Positions 8,046 through 15,503 of a DNA stretch of 18,235 nucleotides are shown here, piece after piece. The translations under genes were made by a program, and so were the position numbers. Position 1 is the stretch's first letter. Each line of letters begins with the position of its first letter. This DNA is from an uncultured Oscillospiraceae bacterium (GTDB lineage: Bacteria > Bacillota > Clostridia > Oscillospirales > Acutalibacteraceae), in NCBI GenBank assembly GCA_905193585.1, contig CAJJPG010000025.1, forward strand, positions 1 to 18,235, given 5' to 3'. A model generated the notes under the pieces. It saw only the letters and a program-made list of their open reading frames with translations. It did not search any database and had not been told where the DNA came from.

Positions 8046-9320
8046 TTACCTCTGCTCCTCTGTGGGTTCAATTACCGAAAGCACCGATTTATCCGCGTTT
8101 AACAGCTGCAGGCGCTTTAAAACGTCCTCGGCGGTAATATTTTTAAGATATTTAAGCTCATCGAACAAGCCGCAGTCGAACATAGCGCAGTTTACAAGAT
8201 TCATTGTAATGCTTTCCACGCTGTTAAAGGAGCGCACCGCGTCGCCGTACATTCCGCAGCGAACGGCGGAAAACAGCTTTTTATCAATTCCGTCGGTTTT
8301 AATTCTTTCAATTTCCGCCTTAATTTCAGCGGCTACTTTTTCGGGGTCTGACGATTCACCCTCAAACATCACTGCCGCGTAGCCGTGGCCCGTGAAATAC
8401 TCAAAGCCGAACTCATCGTTTATAAGCCCCGCGTTTATCAGCCTTTTATAAAGGGGAGAAGCGTCGCCCGCTATTATTTCAAGCAGCAGTGCGGTGGCAA
8501 CCTTTTCCTTTACGGTGCGCTCGGGCACGCTTACGGGCTCTTTAAAGCCTAAGCAGAACATAGGGTACGCAACCGCCATTTTCTGCGATACGAAATTTTT
8601 CTGCACGGTATCGGGCTCATCGCAGCCTATGCGCGTAATTTCAACAGGCTCAGAGGGCTTTAAAGCGCCGTTTATCTGCGCTAAAACCTTTTCGGTGTTC
8701 ACATTGCCCGCAATGCAGATAAACATATTAGAAAGGTTGTAAAACGTGTTGTAGCAGCTGTATAAAAGTTTATCGTCTATTTGCGCTATCGACTCCACCG
8801 TGCCGGCAATATCAATTTTAACCGGGTGGTTTTTATACATGGCGCCCAGCATATTAAAGGTGACGCGCCAGTCGGGGCTGTCATCGTACATTCTTATTTC
8901 CTGCCCGATTATTCCCTGCTCCTTGCTTACGGTCTGCGCAGTGAAATATGGCGACTGAACAAAATCAAGCAAAATTGCAAGGTTATCGTAAAACCTGTCG
9001 GAACAGGCGAAAAGATAGCAGGTGCGGTCAAACGAGGTAAAGGCGTTTGCCGCCGCTCCCGTTTCGGCGTATTTTGTAAAGGCGTCGCCGTCCTCGCTTT
9101 CAAAGAGCTTATGCTCCAAAAAGTGCGCAATGCCCTCGGGCACGCTTACTTTCTCGCCGTTTACCGCAAAGCAGGTGTCAATAGAGCCGTATTTTGTGCC
9201 GAATATTGCATAGGACGAATTATACTGCGGCTTTTCAAGAATATATATTTTAAGCCCCGAGGGGTGCACCGCTTTAACGTAGCTTTCGCCTATATCGCTT
9301 TCAAAAACCTCTTTTTGCAT
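8046..9320 (-). CDS. M16 family zinc peptidase, YmfH-like (active-site partner)
   Basis: A 424-residue insulinase-family protein. The inverted zinc motif HFLEH is at residues 66-70, with Glu141 (GIIGQEIRMYDDSPDWR) the likely third ligand, so this subunit should be catalytic. Two M16 halves (about 20-190 and 195-420) are seen. In the Bacillus ymfF/ymfH and albE/albF pairs the catalytic protein is accompanied by a non-catalytic homologue, as here: the preceding gene ends in TAATG, sharing one base with this start. AlbF-type proteins process peptide precursors; the physiological substrate of YmfH types is not settled. No signal peptide, so probably cytoplasmic. Confidence 0.9.
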   Translation of the reverse strand: MQKEVFESDIGESYVKAVHPSGLKIYILEKPQYNSSYAIFGTKYGSIDTCFAVNGEKVSVPEGIAHFLEHKLFESEDGDAFTKYAETGAAANAFTSFDRTCYLFACSDRFYDNLAILLDFVQSPYFTAQTVSKEQGIIGQEIRMYDDSPDWRVTFNMLGAMYKNHPVKIDIAGTVESIAQIDDKLLYSCYNTFYNLSNMFICIAGNVNTEKVLAQINGALKPSEPVEITRIGCDEPDTVQKNFVSQKMAVAYPMFCLGFKEPVSVPERTVKEKVATALLLEIIAGDASPLYKRLINAGLINDEFGFEYFTGHGYAAVMFEGESSDPEKVAAEIKAEIERIKTDGIDKKLFSAVRCGMYGDAVRSFNSVESITMNLVNCAMFDCGLFDELKYLKNITAEDVLKRLQLLNADKSVLSVIEPTEEQR

Positions 9321-10597
9321 TACTTTTCCTCCTTCGGCAAAAGCTTGTATACCGTGTGCAGCTTTATCCCGTTTGCCGCGGCGATTATTTCATCGCGCGT
9401 TACGGCGCTTATTTTCTCCGCAATATCCTCGGGTGAATAAAGATTTTTATTAACGGCTTTAAGCGCGTACCATAAATCCAACAGCGGCTGACTGTCATTA
9501 TATGAATTAAGCGAATCGCGTAGACTTTTAACCGATGATGAAAACTCAAAATCGGTAAACTTGCCCCTTTTCATTATTTCAAGCTGCTCTGAAATTGCCT
9601 TTTCAGCTTTTTCGGCGTTTTGCTCCTCAACGCCCGATTCAACGGTTATAAGCCCCTTTACGCGCGAGGATGTGGCGGAGCAATAGTAGCAAAGGCTCAT
9701 TTTTTCGCGCACGTTATCAAAAAGTCTTGAATACGGTCCGCCGCCGAAAATATCGGTCATAACCATAAGCGGCATGGTATTATCGTCATCCCCCGCCGTA
9801 TCGGAAGAAAAGCCCATAACAAGCTTGCCCTGCTGTATAGCCTGCCGCTCGGTAACGGTGCGGGGTGCGGCGGCAGCGGCTGTCGGCTGGCTTTTTGTGC
9901 AATCGGTTATATTATACCTTTCGGTATTTTCAAAGCGGCGGCCTATTTCTTCAAAAAGCCCCTGCGGCACTGCCGCGCCTATAACCTGAACGCGTATATA
10001 TGCGGTGGCAAGCATTTTTTGCCACATTTCATAAAGCGAGGCTTCGGTTATCGCCTCAATATCCTCCACCGTTCCGCACTTAGGCGTGCCGTAGCAGCTG
10101 CCCTTATACATTTCTTCAATAAGGCGGTTTTTGGCGTATACCCGCTTTTCGCTCATTTCGCCCTTTACATGCTCTATAGCCTTGCGCTTTTCTCTTGCCA
10201 AATCATCGGCGCAAAAAGCGCCGTTTTCCGCCTTAGGCTCGAAAATAAGGCTTAAAAGCATATCGCAGGCGCGCTTTATAAGCGACTCGCTTTCAAAGGT
10301 ATATTTATCGTTTATAACCGACATTCTCAGCTTTAAAAGCTGGTAATCGCCCAGTTTTTCGGCAACCGCGTCAAGCTGAGCGCCGTAAAGCCGCTCAAGG
10401 CGGTAGTTAAGCACCGAAAAATCGGGGTATTTTTCGCCGCAGGTGGTAAGCAAAAAGGGCAGCAGCGCGTAAGAAGCGGCGGTCTCTTTTTGCAGCGGCA
10501 AATAAAAGTTAAAGGATATTGACGTAGTGTTGAACCTTTCGTTTTTAACGAAAAGCCCCTCTACGCCCTCTGAAATGCAATATACTTTAGCAGCCAT
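9320..10597 (-). CDS. M16 family protein, YmfF-like (lacks the zinc motif)
   Basis: A 425-residue M16-fold protein. Where the active partner has HxxEH, this one reads LLPFLLTTCGEKYPD, so the zinc site is lost; this is usual for the YmfF half of the pair and not decay. The second-half motif for M16 proteins is present (DNVREKMSLCYYCSA, like the family's R-Y substrate-binding stretch). It probably forms a heterodimer with the downstream peptidase. AAGGAGGAAAAA precedes the ATG, and the pseudokinase gene ends 16 bases upstream. Confidence 0.88.
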   Translation of the reverse strand: MAAKVYCISEGVEGLFVKNERFNTTSISFNFYLPLQKETAASYALLPFLLTTCGEKYPDFSVLNYRLERLYGAQLDAVAEKLGDYQLLKLRMSVINDKYTFESESLIKRACDMLLSLIFEPKAENGAFCADDLAREKRKAIEHVKGEMSEKRVYAKNRLIEEMYKGSCYGTPKCGTVEDIEAITEASLYEMWQKMLATAYIRVQVIGAAVPQGLFEEIGRRFENTERYNITDCTKSQPTAAAAAPRTVTERQAIQQGKLVMGFSSDTAGDDDNTMPLMVMTDIFGGGPYSRLFDNVREKMSLCYYCSATSSRVKGLITVESGVEEQNAEKAEKAISEQLEIMKRGKFTDFEFSSSVKSLRDSLNSYNDSQPLLDLWYALKAVNKNLYSPEDIAEKISAVTRDEIIAAANGIKLHTVYKLLPKEEK

Positions 10598-10613
10598 TTT
10601 TTCCTCCTTAAAA

Positions 10614-12299
10614 TCAATTAAAATCAGTTCCGAGGTTATCAGAGCTGTCGTCTCCCTTATAGGAATTTATATAGATAGTAACCGCGCTGTCGGGGCTTAT
10701 CTGCGTGCCGTATTTCGGCTCTTGCTCCAGCACCGCGCCCGGCTTTTTGTTTTCATCGTACTTTTCAAGCACCTCTATATTATCGTACAAAAAGCCCTGT
10801 TTTAAAAGCTCTAGCTTTGCGTTGATTTCTTCAAGCCCCACAACGTTTGCAATTTTTACTTCCTTAGGACCGAGGCTTATTGTAACCTCGATTTTTGTGT
10901 CTCTTGCAACCTGCGTGCCCTCTGCAAGCGATTGGGCGCAAATTTGCCCCTTGGCGTATTTATCGTTAAATTCCTTGCCCTTTATAACAAAGCTGAATTT
11001 TTCGTAATCCTCATTATCGGCAAGCTCGGCGTAATATTTGCCCGTAAGTGGCGGAACCGAGAAAAGCACAACGTTTTCATCGGCACCGCTGTCAATAGTG
11101 CCTATGGAAGCAACGCTCGGGGCTGCGGTGGATACGCTGCCGCTCTGATCCGACGCATTTTTATTGCCGAAAATATCCTTTTTAAACACCGTGAAAACAA
11201 GTATTGCCACAATTCCCATAAATACCGCGGCTGTACACGCGGCTGATATTATAACATACTTTGCCGCGCCGCCCTTTTTCTGCGGCTTTTGTGCGGCTGC
11301 GGCGCGCTTTTCGGGTGCGGCGCTTTTCTTCTGCGGCTCGCCCGTTTCGGCGTAAACCAGTTCGTTTTTAAAGTCCTCAATATTCTGCGTGCGGTTTTTC
11401 GGCATTACCTGCAAGCCGTTTGCCAGCGCCTGCAAAACGTGGCGCGGCAGCTCCTCGGCAAATTTTGCGGGAATGGTCATTGAGTCGTTTTTAAGCCTTT
11501 CGGGAGCCTCGGGCGGAACCGTGCCTATAAGCACGTTGAAAAGCACCGCGCAAAGCCCGTAAACATCGGTATATGTGCCGGGCAGCAGCCTTTCCGAGTT
11601 ATATTGCTCGGCAGCGGCAAAACCGGGGAAAAGCTCGGGTTCAAACCCGCCGTCGGCTGTGCGCAGGCGCTTTACAGAATAGCCCGAAATGCGCAGCTTT
11701 CCGTCTCTCCCCACAAGCACGGTATTGCAGGATATTCCGCCGTGAATTATACCTATATCGTTCATACCCTTAACGGTATCTATAAGCGGCAGGAAAAGCG
11801 GGCGCGCCTGCTCCCATTTAAGGGTGCCGCCGTTGCGCTGCAAAAACTCCGCCATGGTTATGGTGGCAAAGCTCTGCGAAACGGCATAAACCGTACCGTT
11901 TTCTTCAAAAACGCTGAGAACGGGTATAAGCGCAGGCAGCTCCGATGAGCTTATTTCGCGGTTTATTTCCATAAACTCCATTAAGCCCTCGTTGAATATA
12001 TATTCTCCCCCGCTTATTATCGCCACGGTTTTATCGGGGTTTCTCTCGGCAAAGCCCGCGGGGAAATACTCCCTTATGCTCACGGCGGTATCGTCGGCAG
12101 TATCCCAGCCGATGTAGGTTATGCTTTCTCCGTTGCGCTTTTTTGCCTGACCCACCATATAGCGGTTATCAAGCGTAAAGCCTACGGGCAGGCATATATC
12201 GGGATTGCGGCTTGCAGAATCGTAGCCGCATATAGGACATATTTTCTCCCCGCCGTTATCGTTCATACAGCCGGGGCAGAGTCTTTCGGTGTTTATCAT
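10614..12299 (-). CDS. Zinc-ribbon pseudokinase with membrane anchor and PASTA domains
   Basis: A 561-residue Ser/Thr kinase-like receptor. Order: zinc ribbon (Cys8, 11, 21, 24), kinase fold (about 45-315), basic Ala/Lys/Pro linker (321-346), membrane segment (348-372), then two PASTA-like domains outside (about 415-478 and 480-547). The kinase core is degenerate: the VAIK lysine is Arg76 in VSIREYFP, HRD is HGG (186-188), DFG is SGY (205-207) and the glycine loop is absent. The EYFP stretch is, as I recall, shared with active relatives of the family, and the fold's late motifs (AAEQY, DVYGL, KNRT) remain. It probably cannot phosphorylate and may act as a scaffold or as a sensor of muropeptides or lipid II. 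GGAGGAA precedes the ATG. It heads the long minus-strand operon. Confidence 0.85.
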   Translation of the reverse strand: MINTERLCPGCMNDNGGEKICPICGYDSASRNPDICLPVGFTLDNRYMVGQAKKRNGESITYIGWDTADDTAVSIREYFPAGFAERNPDKTVAIISGGEYIFNEGLMEFMEINREISSSELPALIPVLSVFEENGTVYAVSQSFATITMAEFLQRNGGTLKWEQARPLFLPLIDTVKGMNDIGIIHGGISCNTVLVGRDGKLRISGYSVKRLRTADGGFEPELFPGFAAAEQYNSERLLPGTYTDVYGLCAVLFNVLIGTVPPEAPERLKNDSMTIPAKFAEELPRHVLQALANGLQVMPKNRTQNIEDFKNELVYAETGEPQKKSAAPEKRAAAAQKPQKKGGAAKYVIISAACTAAVFMGIVAILVFTVFKKDIFGNKNASDQSGSVSTAAPSVASIGTIDSGADENVVLFSVPPLTGKYYAELADNEDYEKFSFVIKGKEFNDKYAKGQICAQSLAEGTQVARDTKIEVTISLGPKEVKIANVVGLEEINAKLELLKQGFLYDNIEVLEKYDENKKPGAVLEQEPKYGTQISPDSAVTIYINSYKGDDSSDNLGTDFN

Positions 12300-12316
12300 A
12301 AACTTCCTCCGAGTAT

Positions 12317-12348
12317 ATTATATAAGTAAATTATACCATATCTGTCAA
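12317..12348 (-). promoter_or_regulatory. Candidate promoter of the pseudokinase operon
   Basis: On the minus strand TTGACA (12343-12348) overlaps the stop of the metallophosphoesterase gene and is followed by TATATA (12319-12324) at an 18-base spacing; a perfect TATAAT (12317-12322) lies at 20 bases. The 45-base gap is very AT-rich. This may drive the downstream operon separately from the gene before it. Confidence 0.45.
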
Positions 12349-13088
12349 GTCGCGGCGGTAAACGCTGCCTGCCTGCGCTTTGCCTTTTTGCTTACCGTGC
12401 CGCCGGGGGCTATGGGTATCATTTCTTTAAACACGCAGGTGTGGCGCTCGGTTATTACCCTGTCCTCGTGCAGCGAGCCGAAATACCAGTGCCTGAATTT
12501 GCAGGAGCGTCCTATTTCTTCAAGGTAGCCGTTAAGCTTGTTTATGCGGTCAGCGTCGCCCCGCCGCAAAAGTATGGCGCTTTTTACAAGTGACGGCGGC
12601 TCGTGGGTTATAATATAATCTACGCTAAGCCCCGCCGCGTCAAGCCGCTTTGCGCCCTCTGCCATTTCAAAGGGCGTAGGCTCCTCCTCGCGCCACCAGT
12701 TGCCCGAGGCTATGCGCATATCCTTATCGTTACTCTCGCCGCCGCCGAAAGTGAAAAAGCTGTTGCCCTCAATTTCAAAAATCTGCCCGCGCATAAGGTG
12801 TATAAGGTTGCCCTTTATTCTGTGCACCATTCCGCCGTGCCAGTAGGTCACGCGCGCTTTGTTTATGGTGGTAAGGTTATCATGCGTGCCGTCTACAAAC
12901 GCAGTTACAAACCGCCTTGTCGCAAGGTAGTCTATCACCTGCTTTTCGGTTTTTCCGCCGTCGAATATATAGCCGAAATCACCGCAGACTATAAGCACGT
13001 CTCCGCTTTTTAATTTTCTGAAATTTTTATCGTACAGCCGTTCAAGGCAGCCGTGCGTATCTCCCGTAATATAAACCGTAAATTTCAC
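12345..13088 (-). CDS. Metallophosphoesterase-like protein with altered metal motifs
   Basis: A 247-residue calcineurin-like phosphoesterase. Conserved parts are GDTHG near residue 9, GDFGY near 36 and THEPP near 161. Two motifs differ from the family: GNHD/E is GTHD, and the final GHxH is GSLH, which removes a usual metal-ligand histidine. The rest (HLMRGQIFEI, FFTFGGGES) follows the family closely, so it may have altered or lost activity. The start is GTG at 13086-13088 because an in-frame TAG lies directly before it; there is no strong Shine-Dalgarno, so the start is less certain. It is divergent from the carboxypeptidase gene across a 79-base promoter region. Confidence 0.8.
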   Translation of the reverse strand: MKFTVYITGDTHGCLERLYDKNFRKLKSGDVLIVCGDFGYIFDGGKTEKQVIDYLATRRFVTAFVDGTHDNLTTINKARVTYWHGGMVHRIKGNLIHLMRGQIFEIEGNSFFTFGGGESNDKDMRIASGNWWREEEPTPFEMAEGAKRLDAAGLSVDYIITHEPPSLVKSAILLRRGDADRINKLNGYLEEIGRSCKFRHWYFGSLHEDRVITERHTCVFKEMIPIAPGGTVSKKAKRRQAAFTAAT

Positions 13089-13108
13089 CTACTTAAAAAA
13101 ATTAGGTC

Positions 13109-13150
13109 TTTAAATTTGAAAATTATATGATATAATAACATTATACTATA
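13109..13150 (+). promoter_or_regulatory. Divergent promoter region, carboxypeptidase side
   Basis: The 79-base gap between divergent genes is very AT-rich. On the plus strand TTTAAA (13109-13114) and TATAAT (13131-13136) are 16 bases apart; a second -10-like TATACT is at 13142. AAGGGAGA serves as ribosome binding site for the gene at 13168. A minus-strand promoter for the metallophosphoesterase must also lie here; TTGAAA reading leftward from about 13155 is a candidate. Confidence 0.4.
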
Positions 13151-13167
13151 TTTCAAGGGAGATTTCC

Positions 13168-14517
13168 ATGCCTAAAAAAATAATTTACGTTTTTTTAACT
13201 ATTTTAACGGTCGTGGCAGTTATTTCTCCGGCTTTTACCGCCTCGGCGTATGAAATTACGGGCTTTGAGGTATCGGCAAAGGCAGGTATGCTTGTATCTA
13301 TGGATACGGGCGAGACGCTGTACTCCAAAAATATTGACGAAAAGGTATACCCCGCCTCAATAACCAAAATTATGACCGTAACGCTTATGCTCGAAAGCGA
13401 AAAATATGACCCTACGGGCAAGGTTGCTATGTCAAAAGAGGTTGACAGGCTGATAACCGGCACGGGCAGCGCGGTTTCAAACCTTAAAATCGGGGAGGAA
13501 ATAACCCAGCTTGACTTAGTTTATACCGTGCTTATGTCCTCTTTCGGCGATTGCGCGTACTTAGCGGCACTGTATTACGGCGGCAGCGTGGAGGCGTTTG
13601 TTGAGCAGATGAATAATAAGGCGGCGGAATTAGGGCTCACGGGAACGCACTACAGCAACCCCGTGGGGCTGCACGACGAACAGACCTACACCACCGTGCG
13701 GGATATTCACACCCTTGCCACCTACGCCCTTAAAAACGAGACCTTTAAAACCGTTTGCGAAACGGCGCGCTACACAATAGAGGCTACCAACATGTCGGGC
13801 AAGCGCACCATTTCCACCACCAACTATTTGCAGGACCCCAATACAAACTACTATTACCAATACGCAAGGGGCGTTAAAACCGGCTTTACCGATGAGGCGG
13901 GCAGGTGCCTTGTAAGCACCGCGACATATAACGGCTACAATTATATGTGCATACTTATGCACTGCCCCGCAAACGAAGGTAAAAGGTATGAATTTATAGA
14001 TTCGGCAAACCTTTACCGCTGGGCGTTTAATAATTTCTCATTCAAGCAGGTAGCGGATTCCACCGAGCCGGTTTGCGAACTGCCGGTTGATTTATCGTTT
14101 GAAACCGATTTTGTACCGCTTTACTTTGAAAAGCCCTTTGTTACGGTGCTGCCGAATGAAGCGGACAGCTCAACAATAGTTGTAAAGCCAAAGCTTAATT
14201 ACGAAAAAAAGGACGCACCCATTAAAAAGGGCGAGGTGCTCGGCACGGCGGATATTGTGTACGCCGAGCAGGTAATAGGCACGGTAAATTTGGTAGCGGG
14301 CAGCAGCGTTAAGGCGAGTAAGCTGCTTATAGCTCTGCGTGCCGTAAAGGGCTTTTTCGGCTCGTTTTATATGAAAATAGTTTATATACTTATCGCGCTT
14401 GTAATTGTGATATTCATACTTATGATAATAAGGCTCAATATTGCAAGAATAAGAAAGCGAAAGGTAAAATATATTCCCTACGGGAAAAAGAAAGGCGACG
14501 ACAGATATGACCGTTAA
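13168..14517 (+). CDS. D-alanyl-D-alanine carboxypeptidase (peptidase S11, DacF-like)
   Basis: A 449-residue penicillin-binding protein that trims the terminal D-Ala of peptidoglycan stem peptides. It has a signal peptide (1-27, ending ASA), the catalytic SITK motif (Ser64, Lys67) and KTG (237-239). The usual SxN motif is replaced by SSFGDC (124-129), with no Asn at the expected place. After the catalytic domain come a beta-rich stalk (about 295-385) and, unlike the amphipathic helix of PBP5, a full membrane segment (about 392-416) with a basic tail. The 3' end overlaps the cyclophilin gene by 11 bases, so the two are co-translated. Confidence 0.92.
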   Translation: MPKKIIYVFLTILTVVAVISPAFTASAYEITGFEVSAKAGMLVSMDTGETLYSKNIDEKVYPASITKIMTVTLMLESEKYDPTGKVAMSKEVDRLITGTGSAVSNLKIGEEITQLDLVYTVLMSSFGDCAYLAALYYGGSVEAFVEQMNNKAAELGLTGTHYSNPVGLHDEQTYTTVRDIHTLATYALKNETFKTVCETARYTIEATNMSGKRTISTTNYLQDPNTNYYYQYARGVKTGFTDEAGRCLVSTATYNGYNYMCILMHCPANEGKRYEFIDSANLYRWAFNNFSFKQVADSTEPVCELPVDLSFETDFVPLYFEKPFVTVLPNEADSSTIVVKPKLNYEKKDAPIKKGEVLGTADIVYAEQVIGTVNLVAGSSVKASKLLIALRAVKGFFGSFYMKIVYILIALVIVIFILMIIRLNIARIRKRKVKYIPYGKKKGDDRYDR

Positions 14518-15112
14518 AAAAATTATAGCAATATTATCCGCAGCGGCGCTGACCCTTACATTTTGCGCCTGCTCAAAAAGGCAAAGCGAGTTTGACAGCG
14601 ATACCGGCAGCGGCTACGGCACCCACCACGCGGTTATAACAGTTAAGGACTACGGCGACATAAAAGTAGAGCTTGACGGCGATACCGCCCCCATAACCGT
14701 TAAAAACTTTGTGGAGCTTGCAAAAAGCGGCTTTTACGATGGGCTTACCTTCCACCGCATAATAAAGGGCTTTATGATTCAGGGCGGCGACCCCAAGGGC
14801 GACGGCACAGGCGGCAGCGATAAAACAATACGCGGCGAGTTTTCTAAAAACGGCGTGGAAAACAATATTTCCCACAAGCGCGGGGTTATTTCAATGGCAC
14901 GCTCACAGGATAACAACAGCGCTTCCTCCCAGTTCTTTATAATGCATGAGGACGGCGATTATCTTGACGGCTCCTACGCTGCTTTCGGTCATGTTACCGA
15001 CGGTATGAACGTGGTTGATAAAATAGCCGAAAACACGCCGGTTACCGACTCAAACGGCACGGTTTTAAAGGAAAATCAGCCGGTAATAGAAAAAATAGTT
15101 ATTACGGATTGA
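14507..15112 (+). CDS. Cyclophilin-type peptidyl-prolyl isomerase, lipoprotein
   Basis: A 201-residue exported proline isomerase. The N-terminus has a lysine-rich start, a hydrophobic stretch and a lipobox ending in FCAC, with Cys22 the likely lipid site, so Lgt would anchor it to the membrane. The cyclophilin core (about 40-200) keeps the active-site residues in FHRIIKGFMIQGGDP (Arg84, Phe89, Gln92) and SSQFFI (Gln142). It probably helps exported proteins fold at the membrane surface. It overlaps the carboxypeptidase gene by 11 bases. Confidence 0.93.
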   Translation: MTVKKIIAILSAAALTLTFCACSKRQSEFDSDTGSGYGTHHAVITVKDYGDIKVELDGDTAPITVKNFVELAKSGFYDGLTFHRIIKGFMIQGGDPKGDGTGGSDKTIRGEFSKNGVENNISHKRGVISMARSQDNNSASSQFFIMHEDGDYLDGSYAAFGHVTDGMNVVDKIAENTPVTDSNGTVLKENQPVIEKIVITD

Positions 15113-15127
15113 AAATCAAAATAAGGT

Positions 15128-15146
15128 AATCGCGACAGCGGTTTTC
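15128..15146 (+). terminator. Weak hairpin after the cyclophilin gene
   Basis: AATCGC-GACA-GCGGTT forms a six-pair stem with one G-U pair, followed by TTC only. A wider inverted repeat, ATTGAAAA (15108-15115) with TTTTCAAT (15142-15149), surrounds it. It may end the carboxypeptidase-cyclophilin transcript, but lacks a proper T-tract. Confidence 0.3.
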
Positions 15147-15153
15147 AATGCAG

Positions 15154-15182
15154 TTGACAAAAAGATATTTTAAGTTTGTAAC
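15154..15182 (+). promoter_or_regulatory. Promoter-like sequence abutting the repeat element
   Basis: A perfect TTGACA (15154-15159), a 17-base spacer and TGTAAC (15177-15182, four of six matches). It ends where the repeat at 15184 begins, so the start of any gene it once drove would have been displaced by the element. It may also help transcribe the element and rpmB. Confidence 0.4.
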
Positions 15183-15183
15183 A

Positions 15184-15315
15184 ACCCCTCCGTCATAGCT
15201 AACGCATGCCACCGTCTCGGCTGCCGCCTCGGTCGGTGCTTCTGCTTTGCAGAGGTGTCCACCGGACACCCGCACCATTACACAGGGAAGCTGTCAGCAA
15301 AGCTGACTGAGGGGT
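15184..15315. repeat. MITE-like palindromic repeat, copy 2 (permuted)
   Basis: A 132-base element bounded by imperfect 12-base inverted repeats, ACCCCTCCGTCA (15184-15195) and TGACTGAGGGGT (15304-15315). Inside are a CATAGC-TAAC-GCATG hairpin near the left end, GTGTCC-ACC-GGACAC (15255-15269) and GTCAGC-AAA-GCTGAC (15293-15307). About 28 bases at the left end align with the inner part of the element at 15-148 (shared TCCGTCA ... GCCACC), and the right end (CTGTC ... GACTGAGGG) aligns with its other inner part, but the two blocks are in swapped order. No target duplication is apparent. Confidence 0.65.
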
Positions 15316-15422
15316 ATTCAAACGTTGCCGACGTGCTTGATATAGCTCCCGAAGACCTGATTCAGGCGGCTGTTTTCCCCGACAGAATAATAAAAGCCGA
15401 AAATAATAAAAAAAACACTTGA
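15255..15422 (+). pseudogene. Possible 3' remnant of a gene, fused in frame to the repeat
   Basis: After the repeat ends, a protein-like tail reads YSNVADVLDIAPEDLIQAA and continues to a TGA at 15420-15422, about 36 codons. Its composition looks like real coding sequence, and NVADVLDIAPEDLI is similar to the last helix of XRE-type regulators, though this is a guess. The frame is open back through the whole repeat to 15174, but there is no ATG; the GTG at 15255 is the first possible start I see and lacks a good ribosome binding site. The simplest reading is a small gene whose 5' part was lost when the repeat inserted. Confidence 0.3.
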
Positions 15423-15450
15423 TTTTTTGCACATAATCTGTTATTATAAT
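15419..15450 (+). promoter_or_regulatory. Candidate rpmB promoter
   Basis: A perfect TATAAT (15445-15450) lies 54 bases before the rpmB start. TTGATT (15419-15424) is 20 bases upstream, longer than ideal, so the -35 is uncertain. With this promoter, the gap 15113-15503 holds only the repeat, the gene remnant and regulatory sites; no RNA gene is recognised in it. Confidence 0.4.
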
Positions 15451-15503
15451 GTTTGCTATGTAATCGGCTGATGTCGGTATAGAAAGAGAAGGAGGTGCAG
15501 ACC

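Noticed and set aside
8781..9440. Plus-strand 219-codon open frame opposite the M16 genes
   Set aside because: It is antisense to two clearly recognised genes and its translation matches no family; long shadow frames are common opposite genes with this codon use.
9320..10597. M16 protein without HxxEH as a decayed pseudogene
   Set aside because: Loss of the zinc motif is the norm for the YmfF half of this pair, and the frame is full length and coupled to the active partner.
15199..15432. Minus-strand 77-codon ORF over the repeat and the rpmB upstream region
   Set aside because: It runs through the palindromic repeat, has no ribosome binding site, and its composition is Arg/Gly-rich like a shadow frame; the opposite strand has the protein-like tail.
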